Shown: positions 38,914 to 51,060 of the stretch, piece by piece
How the letters are laid out: each line of letters opens with the position of its first letter
Numbering within the stretch: the first letter of the stretch is position 1
NCBI RefSeq assembly: GCF_041381155.1
Contig: NC_091139.1
Location: 7,378,383-7,442,382 of the forward strand
Direction: 5' to 3'
DNA length: 64,000 bases
DNA from: Argopecten irradians
Taxonomy: Eukaryota; Mollusca; Bivalvia; Pectinida; Pectinidae
Translations under genes and position numbers: made by a program
The notes under the pieces: model-generated
The model's input: the letters and a program-made list of their open reading frames with translations, nothing else
Databases searched by the model: none
Told to the model about the DNA's origin: nothing

Positions 38914-39680
38914 CATACATATGAATAGCTAGTCACATGTAATTCTACCAGCACTAGTGCTATGATTTATCATTGATTGTTGACTTCATTTTTTTGCCTT
39001 TAAGCAAATCTATATGAATGCATGCATGCAACAGATTGTCTTTTGTTTACTTACATGTGTTTTGTGCAAGTAGTGCAGTTAAATATTGACATGTCTTCCA
39101 TCATGGGAACGAATCCTAAAATGTTCTGCCAGGTTAAGATTAATGTTGTATGATGTATATACTCTTAATGTCCTGGGAAACACATTTGTATGCAGTCATG
39201 TTTTGTCTGTCATAAAGAGAAATATAATGAATAAAATAGAATTCCCATTACTGCATAGAGGCTTTATGTTAATCTAGCATACATATGTATGATGTATTAA
39301 ATGAGCATATCTTAAATGAAATTGCTTTTGATTTTTTCAAAGTGTTAATGTAATTTTATAGAGTTCCAAAAATGAATAGCTTGCTGATAATACATCACTC
39401 ACTTCAGTAACAATTCTAAGAAATTTTGAATGTTAATTCCCATTGTACATATGCATGTGCAAGTCATATAATCTTTCTGCACTTGTCATGATTTCTACAC
39501 AGTAGATGGCTGTCACTAACATTTCACGCAGCAAATTACTCCGAGTAAAAAGCAGCGAAGTAAATCTACACTGTTTACATACCTAGTTTACACAAGAAAT
39601 ATTCTATTTGTTTGATGCTATATAACTTCATTTTAGGCTACCGATATAGATATATTGCTCATAAACTTCTGATTTTTTTC

Positions 39681-39772
39681 TGTAACTTATTCACCCCTGA
39701 AATTTCATAATAGACTGGTCTAGTCTTTGATTTAGAAGAGCCTAAATGTGTCTTCAGGGGTGAATAAGTTAA
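39681..39772. mobile_element. Foldback MITE of about 92 bp
   Basis: GTAACTTATTCACCCCTGAA at the left is inverted by TTCAGGGGTGAATAAGTTA at the right. A decayed relative lies at 5945-6045 (ACCCATTCACTCC ... TTTTCAGGGGTAAATGTG). Confidence 0.78.
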
Positions 39773-41225
39773 AAATATAAGGAAAACCTGGAGTTTGTAT
39801 TTAACATGTGATACACCAGAAAACACATGTGATAGTTTGTTCTCTTTTAATTTTGAAATAGTGGAGTGAAATGACTAAATTAGATTTTTTGAACTTTTTT
39901 TACAAAAATGAAATGTTATTAGTGAAGTTCAGTAGAGAGGAAAATCAGATTATATATTATATATGTAGAGTTTATATTGTGTATACGGTACATAATTCTG
40001 TCACCAGTATTACAACCTTAGCGCATGTGATCTGGAAGGGAGTAACATCCTAGGATTTAACTGGTACATACCATATCTTAGGTTTGTATTTTTAAGTTTA
40101 TGCATTGACTTGAATTTAACTTTGCATCTGTAAAAAGAAAGGGATTTTTTAAATGATGGGTCACCTAAAGTAGTAAGTAACAAATAAGACCAAATTGCTA
40201 AGGTTATTTTGAGTTGATCTAAAATTCAAGATGGCCACAATAGTTTTAAGTTGCCATCTTAAAAATAAAAGCACTTCTCCAGTTCTACTTGGTTCACTGA
40301 TGCTGAAAGTTGTCAAGAACAGGCCTAGGACAGATAGCCCATAAAATGTAATTATTGTTAATTCAAAGCCTCTTTGACATGGCTCTATCTTTGACAGCCA
40401 CTTTGTATCATGCATTTCTTTAATAAGACATTTTCAAAATTGATTTTCCAAATTTCAGCAGTCTGAAAATTACTAGGATTGATACTGAAATATAAAGATT
40501 ACATAGTTTGCTACAGGTGTTTAAAGCAAGCAGTTTTCCATCCAATAGATATGAAACTTTAAACTATGACAACTTAAGTCGTTTGAGATTCCTACATTGA
40601 TGTCATGCGAGATAATACAAATTGTATTATTATATTCCAAGGTTAAATTCAGTGGTCAGCTAAATCCAGTGGTCAGTCAAACTGAAAGGTCAGTGGTCAG
40701 TTCAATCTTAAGTCAACAATTAGGAGGTTGTCATCTGATATTTTGATATACCGGTACTGTCAGTGTGTCCGCCTAAAAGGTGACTGGACAAGTGTAGTCT
40801 GAAGGGCAGTACTAGGGTAAACAATGTATACAAGCTTATATACCTACCTACAGAGCAGGCACTAGAAACGCTTCTCAAGGCCGTCGTTCTACATTGTCCA
40901 AAGTTGGTCAAAAGATCGCTATAGGAAAGGGCTATGGAAATCTCTATAGAATGCTAATGAAAACTTTTTCACTAGCATTAGTTACTAAATTTTGTAAGAA
41001 AGAAATATGTCATGTTATGGTCATGTAGAGGGTACACCAGTATACATGTTGATATAAATAATGGATGAAGCTGATGGCTGAAGTTTTTTTTTATTATTAT
41101 TTTATGTCAAGTTTTTTTTATGATAATCCATATTTGCAGTTAGAGATTTGTTATCACTTCATAGATATGTACTACTGTAAAAACAATTATACCATATATA
41201 TAAAGTGTTTGTTTCTTTATTATAG

Positions 41226-44140
41226 AGAGAGGGACCTTGTCAATGACACAGAGATTCTAACCTAATACTGCCTGTTTCATATTACTGCCTGTTTCTATAT
41301 TACAGGAGAGGGACCTTGTCAATGACACAGAGATTCTAACCTAATACTGCCTGTTTCTATATTACAGAGAGAGGGACCTTGTCAATGACACAGAGATTCT
41401 AACCTAATACTGCCTGTTTCTATATTACAGAGAGAGGGACCTTGTCAATGACACAGAGATTCTAACCTAATACTGCCTGTTTCTATATTACAGGGAGAGA
41501 GGGACCTTGTCAATGACACAGAGATTCTAACCTAATACTGCCTGTTTCTATATTACAGAGAGAGGGACCTTGTCAATGACACAGAGATTCTAACCTAATA
41601 CTGCCTGTTTCTATATTACAGAGAGAGAGGGACCTTGTCAATGACACAGAGATTCTAACCTAATACTGCCTGTTTCTATATTACAGAGAGAGGGACCTTG
41701 TCAATGACACAGAGATTCTAACCTAATACTGCCTGTTTCTATATTACAGAGAGAGGGACCTTGTCAATGACACAGAGATTCTAACCTAATACTGCCTGTT
41801 TCTATATTACAGAGAGAGAGGGACCTTGTCAATGACACAGAGATTCTAACCTAATACTGCCTGTTTCTATATTACAGAGAGAGGGACCTTGTCAATGACA
41901 CAGAGATTCTAACCTAATACTGCCTGTTTCTATATTACAGAGAGAGGGACCTTGTCAATGACACAGAGATTCTAACCTAATACTGCCTGTTTCTATATTA
42001 CAGAGAGAGAGACCTTGTCAATGACACAGAGATTCTAACCTAATACTGCCTGTTTCTATATTACAGAGAGAGGGACCTTGTCAATGACACAGAGATTCTA
42101 ACCTAATACTGCCTGTTTCTATATTACAGAGAGAGGGACCTTGTCAATGACACAGAGATTCTAACCTAATACTGCCTGTTTCTATATTACAGAGAGAGGG
42201 ACCTTGTCAATGACACAGAGATTCTAACCTAATACTGCCTGTTTCTATATTACAGAGAGAGGGACTTTGTCAATGACACAGAGATTCTAACCTAATACTG
42301 CCTGTTTCTATATTACAGAGAGAGGGACCTTGTCAATGACACAGAGATTCTAACCTAATACTGCCTGTTTCTATATTACAGAGAGAGGGACCTTGTAGAT
42401 GACACAGAGATTCTAACCTAATACTGCCTGTTTCTATATTACAGAGAGAGGGACCTTGTCAATGACACAGAGATTCTAACCTAAATACTGCCTGTTTCTA
42501 TATTACAGAGAGAGGGACCTTGTAGATGACACAGAGATTCTAACCTAATACTGCCTGTTTCTATATTACAGAGAGAGGGACCTTGTCAATGACACAGAGA
42601 TTCTAACCTAATACTGCCTGTTTCTATATTACAGAGAGAGGGACCTTGTCAATGACACAGAGATTCTAACCTAATACTGCCTGTTTCTATATTACAGAGA
42701 GAGGGACCTTGTCAATGACACAGAGATTCTAACCTAATACTGCCTGTTTCTATATTACAGAGAGAGGGACCTTGTCAATGACACAGAGATTCTAACCTAA
42801 TACTGCCTGTTTCTATATTACAGAGAGAGGGACCTTGTAGATGACACAGAGATTCTAACCTAATACTGCCTGTTTCTATATTACAGAGAGAGGGACCTTG
42901 TCAATGACACAGAGATTCTAACCTAATACTGCCTGTTTCTATATTTCAGAGAGAGGGACCTTGTCAATGACACAGAGATTCTAACCTAATACTGCCTGTT
43001 TCTATATTACAGAGAGAGGGACCTTGTCAATGACACAGAGATTCTAACCTAATACTGCCTGTTTCTATATAACAGAGAGAGGGACCTTGTCAATGACACA
43101 GAGATTCTAACCTAATACTGCCTGTTTCTATATTACAGAGAGAGGGACCTTGTCAATGACACAGAGATTCTAACCTAATACTGCCTGTTTCTATATTACA
43201 GAGAGAGGGACCTTGTCAATGACACAGAGATTCTAACCTAATACTGCCTGTTTCTATATTACAGAGAGAGGGACCTTGTCAATGACACAGAGATTCTAAC
43301 CTAATACTGCCTGTTTCTATATTACAGAGAGAGGGACCTTGTCAATGACACAGAGATTCTAACCTAATACTGCCTGTTTCTATATTACAGAGAGAGGGAC
43401 CTTGTAGATGACACAGAGATTCTAACCTAATACTGCCTGTTTCTATATATTACAGAGAGAGGGACCTTGTAGATGACACAGAGATTCTAACCTAATACTG
43501 CCTGTTTCTATATTACAGAGAGAGAGGGACCTTGTCAATGACACAGAGATTCTAACCTAATACTGCCTGTTTCTATATTACAGAGAGAGGGACCTTGTCA
43601 ATGACACAGAGATTCTAACCTAATACTGCCTGTTTCTATATTACAGAGAGAGAGGGACCTTGTCAATGACACAGAGATTCTAACCTAATACTGCCTGTTT
43701 CTATATTACAGAGAGAGGGACCTTGTCAATGACACAGAGATTCTAACCTAATACTGCCTGTTTCTATATTACAGAGAGAGGGACCTTGTCAATGACACGA
43801 ATTCTAACCTAAACTGCCTGTTTCTATATTACAGGGAGAGAGGGACCTTGTCAATGACACAGAGATTCTAACCTAATACTGCCTGTTTCTATATTACAGA
43901 GAGAGGGACCTTGTCAATGACACAGAGATTCTAACCTAATACTGCCTGTTTCTATATTACAGAGAGAGGGACCTTGTCAATGACACAGAGATTCTAACCT
44001 AATACTGCCTGTTTCTATATTACAGAGAGAGGGACCTTGTCGATGACACAGAGATTCTAACCTAATACTGCCTGTTTCTATATTACAGAGAGAGAGGGAC
44101 CTTGTCAATGACACAGAGATTCTAACCTAATACTGCCTGG
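41226..44140 (+). repeat. 63-bp minisatellite, about 45 copies, abutting IP6K start
   Basis: The unit reads AGAGAGGGACCTTGTCAATG, then ACACAGAGATTCTAACC, TAATACTGCCTG and TTTCTATATTACAG. Spacing between GGGACC starts is 63 with occasional 65 or 67 from extra AG pairs. Copies are nearly identical, differing by scattered changes such as GTCAATGAC to GTAGATGAC. The last unit runs into CCTGGCCTCTAGCCAATA and the IP6K ATG at 44154. Confidence 0.97.
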
Positions 44141-44153
44141 CCTCTAGCCAATA

Positions 44154-44361
44154 ATGCCGGAGGAAGGCGCAGTCATGATGGATTCGGAGCCCGGTGACTG
44201 TGAACCCGTCCAGTTACAGCCCTTCATCCACCAAGTGGGCGGCCATACCAGCATGCTACGCTTCAACGACGACACGCTCTGTAAACCGCTGATAGAGCGT
44301 GAACAAGTCTTCTACCAGGACATTCCTCATAGCCTTAAGGAATTCACCCCACAATACAGAG
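44154..44361 (+). CDS. IP6K: IP6K coding exon 1
   Basis: It codes for residues 1-69 plus one base and ends at AGAG before GTAGGT. A CCTCTAG possible acceptor lies 9 bases before the ATG, and the last minisatellite unit supplies another acceptor-like TTACAG about 70 bases upstream, so the mRNA 5' end is undecided. Confidence 0.92.
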
Positions 44362-47300
44362 GTAGGTTTAATTAGGTCGTCTGACCCGAAGGTCAGGATG
44401 ACTTATAGTCATCATGTTCTGTCCTTCGTTGTCCGTTGTCAGCCGTGTGTAAACTTTCATTCAAACGACTTCTCAATAACCGCAAAGGCATAGGGTACTG
44501 ATATTTGTCCTCTAACATCCTGGCATGAAGGGCTTCATTCAAGTTTGTTCAAATGGATCATCTAGATCTTCATTCAAGGACACAGTTGTTAAATAGACTA
44601 AAATCTTTAAACAACTTCTTGTAAATAACTGAGAGCCCTAGAGACCTCATATAGGGCCTGCAGAATGCTGGGATGAAGCACTACCAAGTTTGTTCAGATA
44701 AATGACCTTGACCGCCATTCAAGGTCACAGGGGTCAAATAGGCTGAAATTTTTGAACAAATTCTTTTGAATAATTATGAGGCCTAGAGACCTGATATTGG
44801 GCCTGTAGCATACTGGCATAAAAGGCTGCTCAATTTGTTCATATAAATGACCTTGACCTTCATTCAAGGTCACATGAGTCACATAGGCTGAAACTTTTAA
44901 ACAACTTCTTGTGAATTATTAAGAGGCCAAGATACTTCATATCTGACATGTAGCATTCTGCAGTAGAAGTCTACCAAGTTTGTTTAAATTAATGACCTTG
45001 ACCACCACTCAAATTCACAGGTGTCAAATTAGTCTAAAATCTTTGAAGAACTTGGTATTGATAACTGAAAGGCCTTTAGGCCTGATTTTAAGCCACTAGC
45101 ATGCTCGAATTAAGGCTACTTATTTACCCTCATTCAAGGAGTTCCTTTTATGGCCTTAATTGTTACGTATTTAGCCACTACTGTATACTGTGACTGTTGT
45201 TTTTATGCCAATAGTTAGATGACCCTTGAGGCCCATGGACCTCTTGTCTTCATAATAGTACATATCAATTAATGTATGCAGTACGGTAAACCAGCTTTCT
45301 TTCATGACCACCTGGTACTTAATTTTGTGATTTTCAATTCAATACTTATTCATAGAGATAAAGTTTCATGAACTTACCTAAATCAATAAAGTCGCAAAAA
45401 TAAATTGCAAATAATCAGTGATCAAGTTATTTTTTTATTATTTTTAGCTCATCTTGCTTAAAAAGCAGGTGCCATATATTTATGGTGCAACATTGTGCAT
45501 CAATATTTCCTTTAAATTACTACAATTCATTAAGTACTGAATATTTCGTAATTAAACTAGTTTAGAAAATGAAAGCTAAATGAAAATTTTTCATAATTGA
45601 TGTCTTTGAAGCTAGAGATAAAGAGAAATAAAAAAAAAATGGGAAAAGTTAAAGGAGTACCCAGATGAGCAATACAGGACCCATATGCCTCTTGTTAATA
45701 AATCATAATGAGAACAGAACACAAATGTAGGTGTCTACTTATGGTTATAAGTTAGTGCCATATGTACACAAGCTGTAAGTTGTAAATGCATAATGGCAAC
45801 ATAACAGGCAACGTTTTTGGTATTGATTTGAATAACAGGTAGGAATGCTGCATGCTGGGAAGTTCGATCCCAATTAAAAACGGAGAATGATAACAAAAAG
45901 CTAACGTTTTGATGTCTTATATCACAAAATCCATATCCTCTATGTACTTTTCGTTTCGTTGAACATGCATACAGAATATGTTCCATTGATTTGGACCGTT
46001 GGCGGAGTTATTTTATAGGCAGGTGTTCACGTAACGTTTGTTAACATCAGTCAGAGGTGTCTGCGATCAATGGCCCCTGCTGCTTTTCATTTACAACTGT
46101 TTTATATTGTTTATACTCACAGTTGTCTTATATTAATTCAGTAAGCAGTAATAATAGAATTGGTTCATATTGTTTTGTCTGAGACAAAGTTACACTGTAT
46201 ACAGTTTTATTACTGCTGTTTCTAACAAAGTGGCTGTGCTGGTCGAGTGGTAAAGGGCAGCTGACATATTTACATGTAACCGCTCTCAAACTCAGACAAA
46301 TAACAGCTATCAATAAACCCAATATTTATAACTTAAGACTATCTTTGTATTTTAACATATGTTTGAAGAGATATATATGTCAATACCTAATGGTAACCTA
46401 CTGTACACACCGTATTTGACCCAATTAGAACTCAGGGCATTTAAGAAATTGAAAGAGTGAAAAGGTGTTTATAAGACGAAATTATTACAAACATATACAG
46501 TTTTGATGGTTTTGGTCCTATGCCAGGGCAATTGAAATGAGGCCTCATAAAGGGAAGGAGCGCTTATAGGGACATAGACACTTATTGGGTCAAATAAGGT
46601 ACTTGTAAGGGACATAGACACTTATTGGGTCAAATAAGGTACTTGTAAGGGACATAGACACTTATTGGGTCAAATAAGGTACTTGTAAGAAATGAGTAAA
46701 AGGCAAGTTTAAATTTGAAGAAATGAAAAATTGTCAAACCTGTCTATAAAGATCACACAAGAAGAAATTCTCTTTAGACACAGGGCAAAATGTGTTAAGA
46801 TTGACCATTTAATACTTAAAAATGCTCCACCGCTAATAATCAGGTGATCTTTATATAGAGTTGGTCGCAAAGGCATACATGTATTTGACTGTAGAGATTT
46901 CACAATAATTAATGCTGTATAAAAAGCAATATACATTTGTTTCTGAAGTTCCCTTTATGATATAGAACTGAATTTGTATGTATTTTGGGTTAAAATTGAA
47001 ATCTTTGTGTCAAAATCCTCTCTGCAAATGTATGATTCCATGTTGAATATGCGTTCAGCGTAATGTTTCAAAAATGTCTTGTCATGTTAACCTCTATTGT
47101 TGTTGAAGAAATTTTCTATCTAGTATTCTTGCTAGGCAAGCCAATACGAGGGTTTCAAAATCCCAAAACGACATGGGTTAGTACAATTTTACCGTCAATT
47201 AGTCCCAACTTCCAGTGATTATGACGCTCAAAATAAACATCAAAAGATGTTTCACAATCACCAGAAGGTGAGAATAGTCATTTTTTCATTTTATTTTTTT

Positions 47301-50300
47301 CAGAATATTTTATTGTTTGATGTAAAGACAATCGGAATTGAGCAACAGGCAACGCGCCTAGCCACTCCCTCTCACAATTAAGGATTAACTTGAATAGATT
47401 TTTTATGTTATGGAGATATAACACAAAAATCTGAGTGTACTCTAAATAAACCGCGAAGCGGTTTATGATGAGAGTACACTCAGATTTTTGTGTTATATCT
47501 CCATAACATAAAAAATCTATTCAAATTAATCCTTATAATTCAATTTACTAAAGATAATCTCTTCAATATTTAAAATTCATTTTGGGACTCTTTTGTCTAT
47601 GAAATCATTACGCCGTCATCTCAGCCAATCAGAAGCAACGTTACAAACGGCGACGCCATTTTTTCCTTTATGGACTGATAAAGTAAATTTTTAAGCCAAT
47701 GAAAATGCTCGTTACAAGCAATATTGAATTATTCGCCGGTAACTTGTGCTTTACCAACATCATTTTGGGATCTTGAAACATATTGTATGTACGAGGTAGC
47801 AGACTGCATGTCATCAGTTACCTTATTTACCCACACGCACTTTTGTTACAGGTGTGATAGAGGTGCAGCTCCATGAGGACAGCGAGGGCTACATTACCCT
47901 AATAGGCTACCCTCCAGAGAGTGGTAAAGTTGCCTTACCCAGGAACGCGTCGCCCGCCTCCAGTGAGAGCGACACGGATACCGCTAGTCCGGTCCTCAAC
48001 ACCAAACACAGACATGACCGTCCTGGTGATCCGTATAGGTAAATCACAAGTACCAAATCAAATATAATCTGTATTTGATGAATTATATAGCTGATGTTTC
48101 CATTCTCAAACAATTGGTATTGTATTCTTTCAAATCTTCGTGCTTTTCAATATTTGAAAGTCTGGTACAATGTATTTGTACTTGCAGGCAATATTTACTA
48201 ATGGGTTCTTAAAACATTTTAAATTTTAATTGTATTATATCACAAAAGTTGTAAATATGGGAATCTCAATATAAGTTATTAATTATTATCAAATTTCAGT
48301 ATACCGGTATACTACCCTAATGTATGACATTCTATTTATCTGTCATACAAATTGCTTTCATACTGATTTCATTTAGCAATAATTTATTGCTTAGATATTG
48401 AGATATATTGTTCATATTTTTGTTCTGGACAGGAAATTTTAAGAGATGAATTTTGTGTAAGTTATAACCTTTTGTTCCAATATTGTAATCTGATCATTTG
48501 AATGGCTTAGAATAAGGTCCAAAAAAGTTATTATGTTTGTAAATGTACATTTATTCTTGACATTTAACTAACAAACTTGACCTTGAAAATATATATACTA
48601 CTGCCTATAACTTACTATACTTGAACCTGCAGTTAATGATAAAATGACCTTGAAATGACCTTGAAATTGTAGCGTGCGTCTGCTCAGGAGTGGCAGCCTA
48701 GAAGTGAGCACTCAGACAGAGAAAGTGTTTCACATGAACGACCCGAAATCAGGAAAGCATGACAAGACTGAAGGGATCAACCCCTGGGGCCTTAAGTGCC
48801 ATAAACGCCAACTGTCTAAGATGAGGCGTGTGACACAGGGAGCGGGATCTTTTACTAGCAGTATCCTTCATTTACATTGTATTATTCCTGTAAATATTGT
48901 AGCAGCTGATTTTGTCTCATCTCTGAAAGAAAATGCTTCATGAAGCATGAAGTTACAAATTGAATGTAACATTTCTAGCTGTAATACACATAAGCAATAA
49001 AATTGTAAGTGTAAACCTCTTACTGTGATTTCATGTGCCATTAGATATCGCTATTTTGCAGGCAATTAGAAATCGCAGTCATCCTGGAAAATTCAGTTTA
49101 GCTGTAAAAGTAATGAAGTATAATAACTATGAATTATGAATTGAAATAGAAAAGCATTTAAAAAATCATCAATGAAATTCAAAAAAAAAAAAAAAAATAA
49201 CAACAAAAAACAACAACAAAAACAAAACAAAAAAGACAACCAAGAACGCTTAAATGTTTGACCTATGACCTTATCATATATTTCCATTCTTATATCTTAT
49301 GTACAGTATTGACATGTTTAAGTAGGTATATGTAGATATAATACAATTATGGTATATAGGTCAATTTTCCTTTACAATAAGAATGATATATTGGATCAGT
49401 TCTATCAAGTTAAGAAAAATTTCTTTCTGTAAACAGATTCACAATTTCATTGCTAAAAAACTTCTATTGGGAAAGAGTTTGATACAGGTATTTCAAAACC
49501 TTATAATTATAAAAAGATTTAAGCAGATTGATTATGATCCTTGATATGTGCTCAGAATTTATTTTATTGGAGAACATAGCAGCTCAATGTGACTTCCCCT
49601 GTATCCTAGACCTTAAGATGGGGACACGACAACATGGAGACGACGTGCCAGAGGCCAAGAAACAAAGCCATATTAAAAAGTGTGAACAGTCCACTTCCAG
49701 TGCCCTTGGGGTTCGCATTTGTGGCATGCAGGTACAAGTCGGCTTTCATATTTATCGAGTATTGACCTTTGTTGTAGTCTAATGGTGTTATACTGCCCCA
49801 GTAGATTAGATAATGGCTGAAGGCATAACCAAGGCAACTGTCATTATTATATATTCTATCAGGGCTGTATAACACTATATTGACTAAATCAAAGGTCATT
49901 AATTTTAAATATTATTATGTTGATGTGAAAAAAAATATCATTGTTTGATATTCTTGCTTGTATTTAAAGAAGAGTGGTCTTAGGATACCACCCTGTGGAA
50001 CTCAATGTTTTGGCAATGTGATTTCAAAATAGCAGTATCAACGGATGGACCAATGGACATCTTGTTATTCATTGTTATACTATGATATAGTATTTCTCTG
50101 CTATTTACAGGTGTACCAGGCCAACACTCAGAAATATATCTGTGAAAACAAATACTTCGGACGTAGTTTGACAGTGGACGGTTTTAAAAGGGCTCTGTGT
50201 CAATTCCTTCACAATGGCCACAAGCTGAGGCGAGAGCTGGTTAAGGAGATAGTAAAGCGGCTTCAGGCCTTGTACCAAAGTGTTTCAGAGCAGGACACAT

Positions 50301-50659
50301 TCCGTTTTTACTCGAGCTCGCTCCTCATCATGTACGACGGCGTGGTGGGGAACGGTAACTCAGCCACAGGGAGTAATAGACAGTCCCACTCTGCCACAGA
50401 GCGTGAAATTGAACATGAAGACAGTGATAGTAACACAAGTTCTGTGTCAGAAGGCGATCAGCCCTCTAATAGTCACTACCTGCACCATGGACTTATCTCA
50501 AATGTGGATGTGAAAATGATAGACTTCGCTCACAGTACACATAGTGGATTTCAGGGGGACAAAGCCATACACAAGGGGCCAGATAAAGGCTATCTCCTTG
50601 GCCTTGAAAATCTCATAAAAATGTTTAATGAAATTCATGAGCGACCCCTCCATGTGTGA
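44154..50659 (+). CDS. IP6K: Inositol hexakisphosphate kinase, five coding exons, complete
   Basis: Exons 44154-44361, 47852-48038, 48673-48860, 49556-49731 and 50111-50659 join in frame to 435 residues, close to the roughly 440 of animal IP6Ks. The family makes inositol pyrophosphates (5-InsP7) from InsP6 and ATP in cytosol and nucleus. Visible signatures are an N-terminal PFIHQVGGH, a middle NPWGLKCH, the inositol-phosphate-kinase motif PCILDLKMG at 209-217 followed by [18 protein letters not shown], the SSSLL motif at 321-325, and MIDFAHS with the metal-binding Asp at 391. A Ser/Asp/Glu-rich insert (about 338-375) lies between SSSLL and DFA, as in other family members. Residues about 85-140 form a low-complexity linker. 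The first ATG is used: it opens the conserved N-terminal block and the upstream sequence is minisatellite. I do not assign a vertebrate paralogue number. Confidence 0.95.
44376..45249 (+). repeat. Dispersed repeat with internal GACCTTGACCTTCATTCAAG modules, copy 1 (IP6K intron 1)
   Basis: It begins GTCGTCTGACCCGAAGGTCA and ends near GATGACCCTTGAGGCCCATG. Inside are about four modules of roughly 140 bases with AAGTTTGTTCA, ATGACCTTGACC, CATTCAAGGTCACA and GGCCTAGAGACCTGATATTG. It fills the start of IP6K intron 1, 15 bases after the exon 1 donor. Confidence 0.88.
46213..46312 (+). mobile_element. tRNA-like SINE head fragment
   Basis: GTGGCTGTGCTGGTCGAGTG resembles an A-box region and CTCTCAAACTC a decayed B-box. 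There is no complete cloverleaf, so it is not called a tRNA gene. Confidence 0.4.
46408..46587. mobile_element. TIR element, TATTTGACCCAATAA family
   Basis: ACCGTATTTGACCCAATTAG at the left and TTATTGGGTCAAATAAGGTA at the right are inverted. The right end is tandemly triplicated over the next 100 bases. Confidence 0.7.
46569..46690 (+). repeat. 40-bp tandem repeat, three copies
   Basis: Units start GGGACATAGACACTTATTGG at 46569, 46609 and 46649 and end CAAATAAGGTACTTGTAA. Each contains the TTATTGGGTCAAATA end of a TIR element whose other end lies at about 46410. Confidence 0.92.
46731..46896. mobile_element. MITE with TGTCAAACCTGTCTATA ends, copy 2
   Basis: It starts GTCAAACCTGTCTATAAAGA and ends TTTGACTG. 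GATCAC near the left and GTGATC near the right are paired. A TTAAAAATGCTCCACCGC fragment of MITE family A lies inside (about 46817-46836). Confidence 0.6.
47150..47781. mobile_element. Palindrome-bearing TIR element, copy 2 (complete)
   Basis: GTTTCAAAATCCCAAAA at 47152 is inverted at 47763-47779, and the match continues inward for about 45 bases. In the middle, 47375-47540, is a nearly perfect palindrome with centre ACCGCGAAGCGGT. CAGCCAATCAGAAGCAACG also matches the 9.6-kb copy in type. It lies in IP6K intron 1, 70 bases before exon 2. Confidence 0.8.
47852..48038 (+). CDS. IP6K: IP6K coding exon 2
   Basis: The acceptor is TTGTTACAG and the donor is AG before GTAAAT. It starts by completing Gly70 and codes for VIEVQL and [10 protein letters not shown], which align in kind with the beta strands of IP6Ks, then a Ser/Thr/Asp-rich linker. 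Confidence 0.9.
48673..48860 (+). CDS. IP6K: IP6K coding exon 3
   Basis: The acceptor TTGTAG completes Ser132. The exon contains [13 protein letters not shown] and ends at AGCA before GTATCC. The donor choice is supported because the resulting codon AAA gives KFILLEN at the next junction, as in other IP6Ks. Confidence 0.88.
49556..49731 (+). CDS. IP6K: IP6K coding exon 4: catalytic PxxxDxKxG exon
   Basis: The acceptor is GTGCTCAG and the donor CAG before GTACAA. The exon contains [22 protein letters not shown] and GVRICGMQ, the strongest family signature in the window. Confidence 0.94.
50111..50659 (+). CDS. IP6K: IP6K coding exon 5: C-terminal catalytic half
   Basis: The acceptor is CTATTTACAG. 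It codes for residues 254-435 with [14 protein letters not shown] and VKMIDFAHS and stops at TGA 50657-50659. All remaining coding sequence is in this exon. Confidence 0.94.
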   Translation: MYQANTQKYICENKYFGRSLTVDGFKRALCQFLHNGHKLRRELVKEIVKRLQALYQSVSEQDTFRFYSSSLLIMYDGVVGNGNSATGSNRQSHSATEREIEHEDSDSNTSSVSEGDQPSNSHYLHHGLISNVDVKMIDFAHSTHSGFQGDKAIHKGPDKGYLLGLENLIKMFNEIHERPLHV

Positions 50660-50807
50660 CAGTTCTGTGCATTGGGACACGCATGGCTGAATTTTGTAAT
50701 TATTTTGATGTTGATACCTCAGGCAAAATTCACTGGACACATTTCCACTGGCACCCTGTCTCATCGGATGTGATGTTCAGGTGTGGTAGTGATCAACCTC
50801 TGATGCA

Positions 50808-51060
50808 GTCATGTGAGAAATGACCTCTGTAGGGGTCACTTGGCAAATGACCTCTGTTGGGGTCACTTGGCAGATAACATCTATTGGGATCATTTGACAT
50901 ATGACCTATATTAGAGTCAAGAGATAAGTGACCTCTGTTGGGGTCATTTTGTATGTGACCTCTGTGAGGGTCATGTGATAGGTGACCTTTTTTGGGGGTC
51001 ACTTTGTATATGACCTCTGTTAGGGTCATGTGATAGGTGACCTTTGAGTCATTTTGTGGG
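50808..51060 (+). repeat. Degenerate 30-bp repeat downstream of IP6K
   Basis: About nine units of the form TGACCTCTGTTGGGGTCA with variable joints lie 150-400 bases after the IP6K stop and are probably within its 3' UTR. GGTCA/TGACC pairs in each unit make it rich in short inverted repeats. Confidence 0.85.

Larger units (their letters stand above)
33803..41225. other. Gene-free stretch between the two minisatellites
   Basis: It holds the 55-bp repeat, two SINEs, MITE copy 2 and the 39.7-kb foldback element. The remainder is AT-rich with no supported exon. Confidence 0.5.

Noticed and set aside
46213..46285. tRNA gene
   Set aside because: A- and B-box-like sites exist, but no complete cloverleaf or acceptor stem can be drawn; a SINE head fits better.
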